A stretch of 34,558 bases of DNA from Candidatus Dadabacteria bacterium. Lineage in GTDB: Bacteria > Desulfobacterota_D > UBA1144 > Nemesobacterales > UBA2774. The DNA lies in NCBI GenBank assembly GCA_020027805.1, contig JAHKKQ010000010.1:1-34558 (forward strand). Direction: 5' to 3'. Numbering within the stretch: the stretch's first letter is position 1; each line of letters starts with the position of its first letter. The notes beneath the pieces were generated by a model. That model made no database searches. It saw nothing but the letters and a program-made list of their open reading frames with translations, and was not told where the DNA came from. The translations under genes were made by a program, and so were the position numbers. Below, in pieces: positions 16,063 through 24,045 of this stretch.

Positions 16063-17070
16063 ATGAACTGCGAGAGATGCAGCGAATCGTTAATAGAATA
16101 CATGCACGGCGGTCTCGACCCCGAGGAAAGGCAGGCCGTGGCCGCGCACTTGGGCGGCTGCGAGGAGTGCGCCCGCGAATTCGAGGAGTACGCCGAGATA
16201 AGGAGGGCCGTGACTGAGGAACCCGTCCTGCCCGAGCCCTCGCGCGAGGTCATGGCCCGGCTGTCGAAGGCGGCAAGGGACGACGTCGCCCGCGAGAGGC
16301 GCCCCTTCTGGAAGAGGCTCCCTCTTTCCCCCATACTGATCCCCGCTCTAACGACCGCCGTAGCGCTCATGGTCTGGTTCTATTACGGACAGGGCGGCGG
16401 GGGGTACATGGATACGATGTCCCGCGACGTAATGGCGAGGAAGATGAAGGAGCAGGACAGCAGTATGGAGACGGCAGGGCAGGCCGCGCCCGAGATGAGG
16501 CGGGAATATCCCGTTGAGGCCGAATCTTCGCCCGCGATGAGCGAGAGAGGGGCGGCTGACGAGGTTATGCCGGCGGCTCCCGCGCCGCCTCAGGCGGACT
16601 TGTATTCCCTTTCCGACAAAGCGCCAGGCGCGTCCGCCGGAACTGAAGAAGATTCGGACGTTAAGGAAGAAGCGCTCTCCGAAACGGCGGCCAAAAAATC
16701 CGCGCCCGCGCTGCCCCTCCCCCAGGCTGAATCGCTATCGGCGGGCGACACAAAGGATTACGGCGGCATCCTGAGCCTCGCGCTCAGGCAGCAGACGGAG
16801 GGGGACTGCGACGCTTCGATAAGGACGAACGAGATACTGCTCCAGTCATATCCCGAGCCCCCCGCGGACATGCAGGCGCGGTCGTACCGCTCTCTCGCCG
16901 AGTGCTACGAGAAGCAGGGGAAGCTCGACCTGGCTGTCGCGAACTACACGCAGCTCCGGCAGATTGCACCCGAAGAGAGCTCGCTCGCCGATACCCGGAT
17001 CCTCGAGATCAGGCAGAGGTCCGTGCATAAGCTCGGGAGCGTCGGCCCCACGCCCGGGCCCGCGGAATAA
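16063..17070 (+). CDS. Zinc-finger anti-sigma factor with a TPR-like periplasmic domain
   Basis: This 335-residue membrane protein has an N-terminal zf-HC2 anti-sigma domain: C3, C6, then H29-x3-C33-x2-C36. One transmembrane helix follows at about 88-107, then a long Ala/Pro/Glu-rich linker and a C-terminal helical region (about 230-320) with TPR-like AECYEKQGKLDLAVANYTQL. It should hold the preceding sigma factor inactive at the inner membrane, with the outer domain sensing an envelope signal. The sigma gene ends 9 bases upstream. Anti-sigma factors with C-terminal TPR-like domains are known, but the length of the linker here is notable. Confidence 0.88.
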   Translation: MNCERCSESLIEYMHGGLDPEERQAVAAHLGGCEECAREFEEYAEIRRAVTEEPVLPEPSREVMARLSKAARDDVARERRPFWKRLPLSPILIPALTTAVALMVWFYYGQGGGGYMDTMSRDVMARKMKEQDSSMETAGQAAPEMRREYPVEAESSPAMSERGAADEVMPAAPAPPQADLYSLSDKAPGASAGTEEDSDVKEEALSETAAKKSAPALPLPQAESLSAGDTKDYGGILSLALRQQTEGDCDASIRTNEILLQSYPEPPADMQARSYRSLAECYEKQGKLDLAVANYTQLRQIAPEESSLADTRILEIRQRSVHKLGSVGPTPGPAE

Positions 17071-17380
17071 CGCCGGTCTCGATTTTTGTTCCTGGAGAAT
17101 CTCTGCCGTTCCGGCTTACCCCACTCGTAAGTCCCTGCGGCGTCATTTCGAACGCAGGTGAGAAATCTATATTCTGTTTGTTTTGCTTTAATAACGGATT
17201 TCTCCCTCCGGTCGAAATGACGATATAAAGAATTATCCGTGTCCCGTTCTAAATTAAAAAACTTCACATCCGTGTGGGCGGCTTTCAGCCGCCACATTCT
17301 TAAATACACACATTGTGTGTGTGAAACTTTCCGCCCTCCCGTTCGTACTAATCCTTAAATCCGCAGTAAGGAGAAAAGTT
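17071..17380. other. Intergenic region with repeats before pspA
   Basis: This 310-base gap holds a complete family E element (17142-17222), a GGCGGCT-TTC-AGCCGCC hairpin (17277-17293) and a CACACATTGTGTGTG palindrome (about 17306-17320). The pspA Shine-Dalgarno sequence AAGGAG lies at 17368-17373. No gene is supported. Whether transcription from the sigma operon reaches pspA is unclear. Confidence 0.65.
17142..17222. repeat. Palindromic element, family E
   Basis: GTCATTTCGAACG..GAGAAATC on the left is inverted at the right as GATTTCTCC..GGTCGAAATGAC, giving an 81-base element with terminal inverted repeats and an AT-rich centre. A half copy lies at 5101-5127. Confidence 0.75.
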
Positions 17381-18046
17381 ATGGGATTAAAGAAGCGAGT
17401 GGGACTTATCATGAGGTCCCAGTTGAACGACTGGGTGTCGAGGGCTGAGGACCCGGAGAAGATCCTGAACCAGGCCGTGGAGGAGATGGAGGAGGGTCTC
17501 GAAAGGGCGAGGGTGAAGATAGGCGCGCTCAGGTTCAGGATAGACGAGCAGGAGAAGCTCTTAAAGAGGCTCGGGGAGCAGGCGGAGTACTGGCGGGAGA
17601 GGGCGGAGGACTACGTGAAGAGAAATATGGACGAGAACGCGGTCGAGGCCGTAAGAAAAAAGAGGACGCTCGAAGAGAAAGAGAGGAAGCTCGCCCTTAC
17701 GCAGTCAGGCGACAGGGCGAAGCTCACGGACTACGAAGGGCGCTATGCGGACCTCGAGAGGAGAGTGGAGACCGCGAAGACGAAGAGGACGCTCCTTCTT
17801 AAAGAGATCATCGTCATGAAGGGAGCGCCCGCGGGGAAGGAGGATATCACCGGAGGCGCCGGATCCCGCACCAATGAACCATTCGATATTTTCAGGAAGG
17901 TCGAGGAGCGGATCACTGAAGAGACCGTGCTCTTCGCCGCTGACGGTGAAAGGGAGAGGGATGAGCGTGAGCGCGAGGCCCGGCTCGTTCAGGAAGAGGT
18001 GGAAAGCATGAAAAAGAATCTCAGCAAGGGAGGCGGTAAGAAATGA
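17381..18046 (+). CDS. PspA/IM30-family membrane-stress protein
   Basis: This 221-residue protein is almost wholly coiled coil and has no signal peptide. It opens MGLKKRVGLIMRSQLNDWVSRAEDP, the amphipathic N-terminal helix and RAEDP-type turn typical of PspA/Vipp1 proteins, followed by Q-x2-EEMEE and long charged helices. These proteins bind and stabilise the inner membrane under envelope stress. ATG 17381 is chosen over an upstream in-frame GTG because AAGGAG lies 7 bases before it and the family N terminus starts there. Its last codons overlap the VWA gene by 4 bases (ATGA), so the two are translationally coupled. Confidence 0.88.
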   Translation: MGLKKRVGLIMRSQLNDWVSRAEDPEKILNQAVEEMEEGLERARVKIGALRFRIDEQEKLLKRLGEQAEYWRERAEDYVKRNMDENAVEAVRKKRTLEEKERKLALTQSGDRAKLTDYEGRYADLERRVETAKTKRTLLLKEIIVMKGAPAGKEDITGGAGSRTNEPFDIFRKVEERITEETVLFAADGERERDEREREARLVQEEVESMKKNLSKGGGKK

Positions 18047-19455
18047 ACAGGCTGAACAGCAAGGTCGTAATCGGAATTTTTCTTCTCGTATTAGCCGCGC
18101 TCGCGGGAGGGAAATACATCTCGGCGTTCCCGACAATACCCAAACCGGTGGATAAAGACATGAATACGAAAACGGATTCGAATACGGATACCGTGACGTG
18201 GGACATCAAATTGAGCCACCCATACGTCGAGACGGGCTCACTCAGGGAGCTTATGCTCAATATGAAGATAAAGGGGAAGGACGCGCAATTGAAAGAGAGG
18301 ACCCCTGTAAACCTCGTGCTCGTGATAGACAGGAGCGGGTCGATGGGCGACAAGGGGAAGATCGAATACGCGAGAGAGGCGGCGAAGCAGATAATCGCGG
18401 GACTCGGCAAGGAAGACAGGCTCGCGGTGGTCGCATATTCGACCGACGTCGAGCTTCTATACCCGATACAGTTACTCACGGATAAGGACAGGGCTTCTTC
18501 AGTCGTGAGCGCGCTCTATCCTACCGACTCGACCAATCTGTCGGGAGGGCTCGTCATGGGGATTGAGCAGCTCGATTCGGTCAAGCGGGACGGGTACGTG
18601 AACCGCCTCATCCTCCTCTCTGACGGCCTCGCCAACGCGGGGATTACCGACATCGGCGAGCTCGGCAGGGTCGCGAGCCGGGCGTCCGAGAAGGGCATAC
18701 ACATAACCACCATGGGGCTCGGCGTCGATTACGACGAGAACCTCATGATGAACCTCGCCGAGCACGGTGCGGGCAATTATTACTTCATAGAGTCCCCGGC
18801 GCAGCTTGCCGGAATCTTTCGGAAGGAGTTCGGTCAGATCGCGGCCACGGTCGCAAAGGACCCTGTGATCAGGATCGGGCTCGCGCCGGGCGTATCGATA
18901 GAGGAGGTTTACGGATACACGTTCACGAAAACCCCGGACGGCGTTACCGAGATAAAGCTCGGCGACTTCTTCGGCGGTCAGGAGAGGGACATACTCGTTA
19001 AATTGAAGGTGCCGGCCGGGACTGCAGGACAGAATGACCTCGGGAAAGCCGTGCTCGATTTTAAAGACCTGCTCGATAACGAGAAGCCCGCGGGCCTGAT
19101 ATCCCCGCTCTCTTACGAAGTGACCGGCGACAGGGACAAGGTCGCCCGGAACGAGAACAAGGACGTAACGGCGAGATGGGTTTCGGTCGATGCCTCGGGC
19201 GATTACTACCAGGCGACGACGGCTTACGAAGAGGGAGACAAGGATAGCGCAATTACCAGGCTCAAGAGGGCGTACGAGAACATCACCAGCCTCAACATGA
19301 GTCCCTACAAGAGCGCCAGGACAGTAGAGCAGGAGGCCGAGCTCAGGGACGCCCTCGATGTCATGTCGTCCCCGGCCGCCCCCGCGCCGGCATCGGGTGA
19401 GGGAAAGGCATTGATAAAGGAGCAGAAGGCGAGCGCGAGGGAGGCTCAGAAGTAG
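18043..19455 (+). CDS. Membrane-anchored von Willebrand factor A domain protein
   Basis: This 470-residue protein has an N-terminal signal anchor (about residues 8-25) and a VWA domain at about 88-265. The metal site is complete: D96-x-S98-x-S100 in DRSGSMG, T164 in TDSTN, and D194 in LLSDG. A beta-rich region follows (about 270-370), then a helical C-terminal tail ending in Ala/Pro-rich sequence. Such proteins bind partners through a Mg2+ ion and act outside the cytoplasm. It overlaps pspA by 4 bases, tying it to the membrane-stress protein. The overall layout resembles YfbK-like VWA proteins. The ligand is unknown. Confidence 0.9.
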   Translation: MNRLNSKVVIGIFLLVLAALAGGKYISAFPTIPKPVDKDMNTKTDSNTDTVTWDIKLSHPYVETGSLRELMLNMKIKGKDAQLKERTPVNLVLVIDRSGSMGDKGKIEYAREAAKQIIAGLGKEDRLAVVAYSTDVELLYPIQLLTDKDRASSVVSALYPTDSTNLSGGLVMGIEQLDSVKRDGYVNRLILLSDGLANAGITDIGELGRVASRASEKGIHITTMGLGVDYDENLMMNLAEHGAGNYYFIESPAQLAGIFRKEFGQIAATVAKDPVIRIGLAPGVSIEEVYGYTFTKTPDGVTEIKLGDFFGGQERDILVKLKVPAGTAGQNDLGKAVLDFKDLLDNEKPAGLISPLSYEVTGDRDKVARNENKDVTARWVSVDASGDYYQATTAYEEGDKDSAITRLKRAYENITSLNMSPYKSARTVEQEAELRDALDVMSSPAAPAPASGEGKALIKEQKASAREAQK

Positions 19456-19467
19456 GTTTCCCAGATC

Positions 19468-19632
19468 GTCATTGCGAGTGAAGCGAAGCAATCTCGCTTT
19501 ATTCATGAGATTGCCGCAGTCGCAAAATACTTAAGTTCTCTCGGGTTAATTCCCGGAGCAAATGGACATCTACGCATTGTAAGCACCAGTGACCGGTTCT
19601 TACGCTTGCTCGGAACCGTTCCTCGCAATGAC
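19468..19632. repeat. Dispersed repeat, family F copy 1
   Basis: The element starts GTCATTGCGAGTGAAGCG.. and ends CCTCGCAATGAC, with GAGATTGCCGCAGTCGCAAA inside. The copy at 21584-21841 has the same start, middle and end. GTCATTGCGAG/CTCGCAATGAC are inverted termini. It lies 31 bases before the Shine-Dalgarno sequence of the next gene. Confidence 0.7.
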
Positions 19633-19675
19633 AACTAGTTTTGGTAAAGAGACAAATATCAGTAAGGAGATTCAA

Positions 19676-20290
19676 ATGAAAGCCTCAATAAAATCATTCA
19701 TAGTGCCGGTGCTCCTCTCGGGCGGGTGGGGGGCGGTAACGCTGCTCCTGGGCTATGTCTTTCTGAATAACGTCCCGCTCGGGTACATGTTCTTCTATCC
19801 TATGCTCCTCACGGGGGTAGCAGTCGCTGCGAGCGCCGGTAGGCCGGGGGGCATGTCGTACGCGCGGGCTGGGATAACGGGGCTTGTATCGGGGTTCATA
19901 TACCTCCTGGTCTCGCCCATGTTCCCTGTCTTCGCATCCATACTCGTGGGGGCGTGTCTCGGCGGAGGTCTCTCTCCCGGAGGGGGCAGGTTCGGGGGTC
20001 TTCTCAACGGGACCATCTCGACTCTCAAGGGTATGATAATCATTCCTCTGGTAATAACGTCGGGCGAGTTCCTTGGCGCCGCGATAATGATTTTTCTCGG
20101 CTCTCTGTTGCTGGCGGCGGTCTTCTGGGGCGCGTGGCTCGGTATGGGCGTGTGTCTTATCCGTTTTCCTTTGTTCGGAAAGAAACGCGGGGACGAAGAT
20201 CACCGGCTGATATCCGGGCTCGAAGAGTTCAGATCGGAGTCGAGGGAGATAGCGAGGGACCTCGGGGAGTTTAATGAGAAGGCCGGTTGA
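19676..20290 (+). CDS. Multi-pass membrane protein of unknown function
   Basis: This 204-residue protein has about five hydrophobic segments over residues 8-165, rich in Gly and Ala, including glycine-dense loops (GACLGGGLSPGGGRFGG). A charged cytoplasmic-type tail ends LEEFRSESREIARDLGEF. ATG 19676 is chosen because TAAGGAG sits just upstream and the longer frame reads through the family F repeat. It lies 220 bases after the VWA gene on the same strand, so it may belong to the stress module, but the repeat between them makes cotranscription uncertain. I do not recognise a family. Confidence 0.75.
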   Translation: MKASIKSFIVPVLLSGGWGAVTLLLGYVFLNNVPLGYMFFYPMLLTGVAVAASAGRPGGMSYARAGITGLVSGFIYLLVSPMFPVFASILVGACLGGGLSPGGGRFGGLLNGTISTLKGMIIIPLVITSGEFLGAAIMIFLGSLLLAAVFWGAWLGMGVCLIRFPLFGKKRGDEDHRLISGLEEFRSESREIARDLGEFNEKAG

Positions 20291-20310
20291 GCGATCCCGA
20301 CCGGGGCTGA

Positions 20311-20337
20311 TTAAAAGCGGTCTGGAAACCGCATTTT
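20311..20337. terminator. Possible bidirectional terminator
   Basis: AAAAGCGGT-CTGGAA-ACCGCATTTT forms a 5-bp GC-rich stem (20317-20321 with 20328-20332) followed by a short T-run on each strand. It lies 27 bases after the membrane-protein stop codon. The short stem keeps confidence low. Confidence 0.4.
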
Positions 20338-20457
20338 GACCCAATCAACTACTCAATATCCCCCGCCGTTTTTATGGCGAAATTAATGTGTTACTAAAGG
20401 TATTCCATATATCCTCGAATTGCTGTAAAATAAGTAAAATAGAGGAGGATGACCGGA

Positions 20458-21183
20458 ATGAGGCACTTCACCCTTATTACACTGCTAATCTTTTCAATGG
20501 CTCTGGTTTATGGGATTACCGGCTCGCCTTATTGTGAAGCGGCCGATACCCGCACTCAATCGGACGCAGTCAGTCCTGACCAGGTTGAGACAATGGACGG
20601 CGCGCTCGAAGTGAAGGAGGAAGACATCGAGCCCGAACCCCAGCGCCTGTACTGCGCCGCGCAGTGGACAATGCTCTATAAGGGGCAAAAGGCGGACATC
20701 GAGGTCACGACGCGGGGGCAGTACAACGAGATCGCGGTATTCAGCTGCCCTGACTGCAGCCTCGACGAGCATTACGTAAAACCGTTCCTCGAGACCGAGT
20801 ACAGGGGCAAGACCGGGCTCACGAGGCTCCACGAATGCGGCTTCACGCAGGCTGTGTTCAAGGGGATGAGGGGGACGGAGGCGATAGTAGTCGACGTGCC
20901 GCGTGTATTCCCCGACCCGAACAGGCTCGTATGCATTGACGACTGGAGTAAGGACTACCAAAAGAATTATCCGACAATACAGATTTCATCGAGGGGCGAG
21001 CTTGACGAGGTAATCGTTTTCTCCTGCCTGAACTGCCCGTTTCAGAAGTCCTTCATCGCGCCCTTCCTGCTCACCGTATCCGACGGCAGGACGGCCATGG
21101 AGCGGATGAAGCAGTGCGGCTTCACCGAGATAGTGTTTACGAACCCCATGGGCACGAGGGAAGTCGTGAGGGAAGTGCGCTAG
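20458..21183 (+). CDS. Secreted protein of two 93-residue Cys-rich repeats
   Basis: This 241-residue precursor has a signal peptide (about 1-29), an acidic linker, then two tandem homologous domains. Repeat 1 has Cys at 66, 97, 100 and 127; repeat 2 has Cys at 159, 190, 193 and 220. Both give C-x30-C-x2-C-x26-C, an exact 93-residue period. Each repeat also shares RGxxxEIxVFSC or RGxxDEVIVFSC, a KxFxxPFL-type stretch, and CGFT..VF..xxGTxxVV. The CxxC pairs suggest disulphides or metal binding in the periplasm. I know no family with this layout. ATG 20458 is preferred over ATG 20449 because AGGAGG ends only one base before the latter. Confidence 0.85.
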   Translation: MRHFTLITLLIFSMALVYGITGSPYCEAADTRTQSDAVSPDQVETMDGALEVKEEDIEPEPQRLYCAAQWTMLYKGQKADIEVTTRGQYNEIAVFSCPDCSLDEHYVKPFLETEYRGKTGLTRLHECGFTQAVFKGMRGTEAIVVDVPRVFPDPNRLVCIDDWSKDYQKNYPTIQISSRGELDEVIVFSCLNCPFQKSFIAPFLLTVSDGRTAMERMKQCGFTEIVFTNPMGTREVVREVR

Positions 21184-21272
21184 GCGGCGCTTGACAAAAA
21201 GCCGATTCAGAATAGCTTGCTCATGCGGCCGGCATACTAGGGCGCGATTCCTGAATCCGAGGAGCATAACCT

Positions 21273-21491
21273 GTGGGCGAGGTCGGAACGTTCCCCTTCG
21301 GCTGGGTGAGGGGAGAGGGCAGCGACAACTGGCAGATTATCTGGGACCCGAAGACGAAGACCGTATTCGCCGAGGGCGCTATATCTAAAAGGGTCCTCCG
21401 GTTGGGGGAGTCCTCCACGTGGGAAGACGCCAAGCGTTTCGCCGACACAGTGATGAGCGAGCCCGGGGGTTATTTTTCCGATCCTGCATGA
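21273..21491 (+). CDS. Small hypothetical protein
   Basis: A 72-residue soluble protein starts at GTG 21273, with GAGGAG 7 bases upstream. It is rich in Trp and Gly and reads like a compact alpha/beta fold: DNWQIIWDPKTKTVFAE, then TWEDAKRFADTVMSEP. No signal or membrane segment is present. Codon use is like the neighbours, and the good Shine-Dalgarno sequence supports translation. Function unknown. It follows the Cys-repeat gene by 89 bases on the same strand. Confidence 0.65.
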   Translation: MGEVGTFPFGWVRGEGSDNWQIIWDPKTKTVFAEGAISKRVLRLGESSTWEDAKRFADTVMSEPGGYFSDPA

Positions 21492-21907
21492 ACCCCTTCC
21501 GTCGAACTATGTCTCGATCAATTATCGAGCTATTCTCCGAACATAATCTCTGCTAAAATAGAGCCTAACCAGTTTTATGCACCTGTCATCGCGAGAGCTG
21601 CTCTGATGAATAAGAAGAGCAGGTCGACATTGGCTGAATACTGTGCACCTATATGCTAAGGCACATAGAAGATTAATACAGAATAAAAGTGGTCGTGACG
21701 ATCTGTATTTTTTTCTTGAGATTGCCGCGGTCGCAAAGTAATTTGGTTTATGTGACTCAGGAACATTGATGAAGGGGCTTATTCGCACTTAGCCGAGGGC
21801 GTCCGATTTCTGCGCACGCTCGAAATCGTCCTCGCAATGACAGTTTAGGATTTGGTAAGGAGTAACCAAGAAATCGTGGATCTTACTGCGTGTGCACGGA
21901 CGGACGA
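21492..21907. other. Intergenic region dominated by a family F repeat
   Basis: This gap of about 416 bases contains family F copy 2 (21584-21841) and AT-rich flanks. No gene is supported. AAGGAG at 21857-21862 follows the repeat end but lies too far from the ATG at 21908 to be its Shine-Dalgarno sequence. Confidence 0.6.
21584..21841. repeat. Dispersed repeat, family F copy 2
   Basis: It begins GTCATCGCGAG, contains GAGATTGCCGCGGTCGCAAAG and ends CCTCGCAATGAC, matching the copy at 19468-19632 at the ends and middle. Both copies are followed by a similar TTTGGTAAGG or TTTGGTAAAG phrase, so the repeated unit may extend into the next gene's leader. Confidence 0.65.
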
Positions 21908-22807
21908 ATGAAATACATGGAGCAGGAGCTCGTTGCCATACCCTCGGGAGGGGGAAAGATCGACGGGCTCTACTACCACAGCACGGTCAAGGACGACAGG
22001 GTGCCGGAGAAGGACGTCGGGATAATACACGTCCACGGGTTCCTGGGTAATTTCCTCGACGGGAGCCAGCGGTTCCTCCCCCCGATACTCGCAGAGGCCG
22101 GGTATTCCTCGCTCGCCATAAACACGCGCATGGCGAACTTCGGGCTTTTCTTCGGCTACGGGATCATCGACGACGTTATGCCTCAGATTGACAGCGCCGT
22201 CGATTACCTCGTCGGGCTCGGGTATAAGAACATCATAATTTCCGGTTACAGCCTCGGCACCTGCATGGTGCTCAGGTACGCCTACCTCAGGAACGACCCC
22301 GAGCGCCACCCGCATATAAAAGGCGTCATGTCGCTCGCCACTCCCTATTCCATGCCCGAATCGATCAGGAAGCGGTGGAACAGGTGGGGGAGCGAGCCCT
22401 CCTACGACGAGGTGTACGAGGAATCGAAAGAGATACTGAAGCCCGACCCCTATAACACTCAGCACGACAGGACGATCCTCATCTATAAAGGCCGCGGGAA
22501 TACGTATCTTCCCTGGCACACGGAGATCTACACGTACAAGACCTGGTGGTTCCTGGCGGGACCCGAGGCCGACACGGCGAAGGCTTACCTCAAGATGGAG
22601 AAGATAAAACTGCCGCTCCTCCTGATCCAGGGATGGTACGACGAGGTCGTCAAGCCCGAAGAGACGCACAGCCTCGCGGATATCGCCTTACAGTCCGGGA
22701 ACCCGGACGTCTCCGCCTTCTACGTGAACGCCGGGCACACGTTCGAGGGCAAAGAGGAAGAGCTCGGGGAGATCATCGTAAGGTGGCTCGACAAGAGATT
22801 CAGGTAA
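21908..22807 (+). CDS. Alpha/beta hydrolase, tandem copy 1
   Basis: This 299-residue cytoplasmic hydrolase has the alpha/beta fold catalytic triad: the nucleophile elbow GYSLGT, an Asp in GWYDEVVKP and a His in NAGHTF. The oxyanion region is HVHGFLGN. A distinctive lid-like stretch before the Asp contains KTWWFLAGPEAD. The substrate is unknown. The start is uncertain: ATG 21908 is used, GTG 21890 and ATG 21917 are in frame, and none has a clear Shine-Dalgarno sequence. The next gene, 18 bases downstream, is a clear paralogue sharing the WW lid motif, so the pair arose by tandem duplication and is probably cotranscribed. Confidence 0.85.
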   Translation: MKYMEQELVAIPSGGGKIDGLYYHSTVKDDRVPEKDVGIIHVHGFLGNFLDGSQRFLPPILAEAGYSSLAINTRMANFGLFFGYGIIDDVMPQIDSAVDYLVGLGYKNIIISGYSLGTCMVLRYAYLRNDPERHPHIKGVMSLATPYSMPESIRKRWNRWGSEPSYDEVYEESKEILKPDPYNTQHDRTILIYKGRGNTYLPWHTEIYTYKTWWFLAGPEADTAKAYLKMEKIKLPLLLIQGWYDEVVKPEETHSLADIALQSGNPDVSAFYVNAGHTFEGKEEELGEIIVRWLDKRFR

Positions 22808-22825
22808 CGAAGCGGACGGTCGGAC

Positions 22826-23740
22826 ATGGTCCCGAGACAGAGAAAGCTCTACAACTTTAACGCCCCGGACGGTTTCCTTATAAACGCCGTGCTTGTTTCG
22901 GGTGAATTCAAAAATACAAAAGAACTCTATAACTCGCCCATAGTGCTCATCGTACACGGGGTGCTCGGGCATTTCCTGGCGAGGGGGACGCCGAGGCTCC
23001 TGCCGAACGCGCTCGTCGAGCGGGGCATAAGCTCGCTCTCGATCAACACGAGGCTCGCGTTCACGGGGCAGATATTCGGGGGAGGCATTTTCGACGACTC
23101 CGTGCTCGACATAGACGCGGCCGTCGAAGCCCTCGCGGAGGAAGGCTTCAAAAAAATCCACGTCCTCGGCTGGAGCCTCGGGGCGAACATCGCCGTATAT
23201 TACGCCGTCCGCGGCGCCCACAAGAACGTAAAGGGCATCATACTGGAAGGGTGCTCTTCGTCCCTCCCGCTCTCGCACAAGCGGCGGCTCGACAAGTGGG
23301 CCAGCATCCCGTCTTACGAGCACATATACGAGATCGCGAAGAAGGTGCTCAAGCCCGACCCGTCCGAGACTAAGAACGACAGGATATTCGTCGTGTACAG
23401 GGCGTGGGGGCCTTCGTTCGATCCGTCCGACTGCGAGATGTTCTCTTACAGGACGTGGTGGTACATGAGGAGCCCGGAGGCGCAGAACGCGAAGACGAAC
23501 GAGATAATCGCGGGCGTTAAGGTCCCCGTGCTCTTCATACACGGGGAGCATGACGACGTCGTCGCTGCCGACGAGGTCAATGAACTACTTGGCATACTGA
23601 AGAAGGCGGGGAACAGGAAGGCCGAGCTCAGGTTCATTCCCGGAGCGAAGCACGACTGCATGGAGAACCCGTCCTTCACTGTAGATACGGTCGTCGAATG
23701 GATCAATAGATCGGCCAGCGGGCGGAAGAAGAAGGATTGA
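22826..23740 (+). CDS. Alpha/beta hydrolase, tandem copy 2
   Basis: This 304-residue paralogue of the preceding gene carries the nucleophile Ser117 in GWSLGA, the acid in HGEHDDVV (Asp243 or Asp244), and His276 in GAKHD. HGVLGHF at 44-50 is the oxyanion loop. The shared lid segment reads YRTWWYMRSPEAQ. Both copies also share SINTR or AINTR and EILKPDP or KVLKPDP. No signal peptide. Divergence around the lid suggests different substrates. It is followed by a repeat-rich gap. Confidence 0.86.
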   Translation: MVPRQRKLYNFNAPDGFLINAVLVSGEFKNTKELYNSPIVLIVHGVLGHFLARGTPRLLPNALVERGISSLSINTRLAFTGQIFGGGIFDDSVLDIDAAVEALAEEGFKKIHVLGWSLGANIAVYYAVRGAHKNVKGIILEGCSSSLPLSHKRRLDKWASIPSYEHIYEIAKKVLKPDPSETKNDRIFVVYRAWGPSFDPSDCEMFSYRTWWYMRSPEAQNAKTNEIIAGVKVPVLFIHGEHDDVVAADEVNELLGILKKAGNRKAELRFIPGAKHDCMENPSFTVDTVVEWINRSASGRKKKD

Positions 23741-23777
23741 GCGGTGTCACCTCTTTTTTCTGTCATCGCGAGTAGCG

Positions 23778-23846
23778 ACTTGTCCGGTGTAGCCTTTTAT
23801 CCTCCGAAGCTTTTGCATAGGAGGAATGCGAAGCCGGAAGCTACGT
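23778..23846 (-). repeat. Dispersed repeat, family B, inverted partial copy
   Basis: The reverse complement reads AGCTTCCGGCTTCGC.., CCTCCTATGC, AAAGCTTCGGAGGATAAAAG and GCTACACCGGACAAG, matching the core of 10411-10505 and 27271-27365 with a few changes. Confidence 0.75.
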
Positions 23847-23867
23847 GGCGATCTCATCTTTTTCGTC

Positions 23868-23911
23868 ATCCTGAACCATGTCCCGGACCCGATCCGGGAT
23901 CTATTCAGGAT
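23868..23911. repeat. Nested hairpin repeat, family G
   Basis: Outer arms ATCCTGAA (23868-23875) and TTCAGGAT (23904-23911) enclose TCCCGGA-CCCGA-TCCGGGA (23881-23899). A similar GTCATGCTGAA..TTCAGCAT hairpin is at 25287-25307. Such palindromes are widespread between genes in bacteria. Confidence 0.65.
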
Positions 23912-23936
23912 CTCATCTTTTTTATCACCATGCCCG

Positions 23937-24045
23937 TCCTTCGACAGGCTCGGGACGAACGGAGTGGCGAGTCGCCACGGACATACGAGATGTTGGCAGG
24001 GCCGAGGAGGTTGGGAAGGATCGTATATGAGCGCACATCGTGAGC
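23937..24045. repeat. Family B element supplying a start site
   Basis: The element begins CCTTCGACAGGCTCGGGACGAACGG and ends with GGAAGGATCGTATATGAGCGCACATCGTG. The end matches 27431-27458 (GGAAGGATCGTATACGAGCACACAATGTG) and 13343-13375. Here the repeat's GGAAGGA and ATG serve as Shine-Dalgarno sequence and start codon of the gene at 24027. Confidence 0.7.

Larger units (their letters stand above)
23741..24026. other. Repeat-filled leader of the oxidase gene
   Basis: This gap holds an inverted partial family B copy (23778-23846), a nested hairpin (23868-23911) and a second family B tail (23937-24045) that runs into the next coding sequence. It contains no gene of its own. Confidence 0.7.

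Noticed and set aside
23826..24026. 67-residue N-terminal extension of the oxidase gene
   Set aside because: It translates hairpin and family B repeats, has no homology, and the repeat ATG at 24027 has a Shine-Dalgarno sequence.
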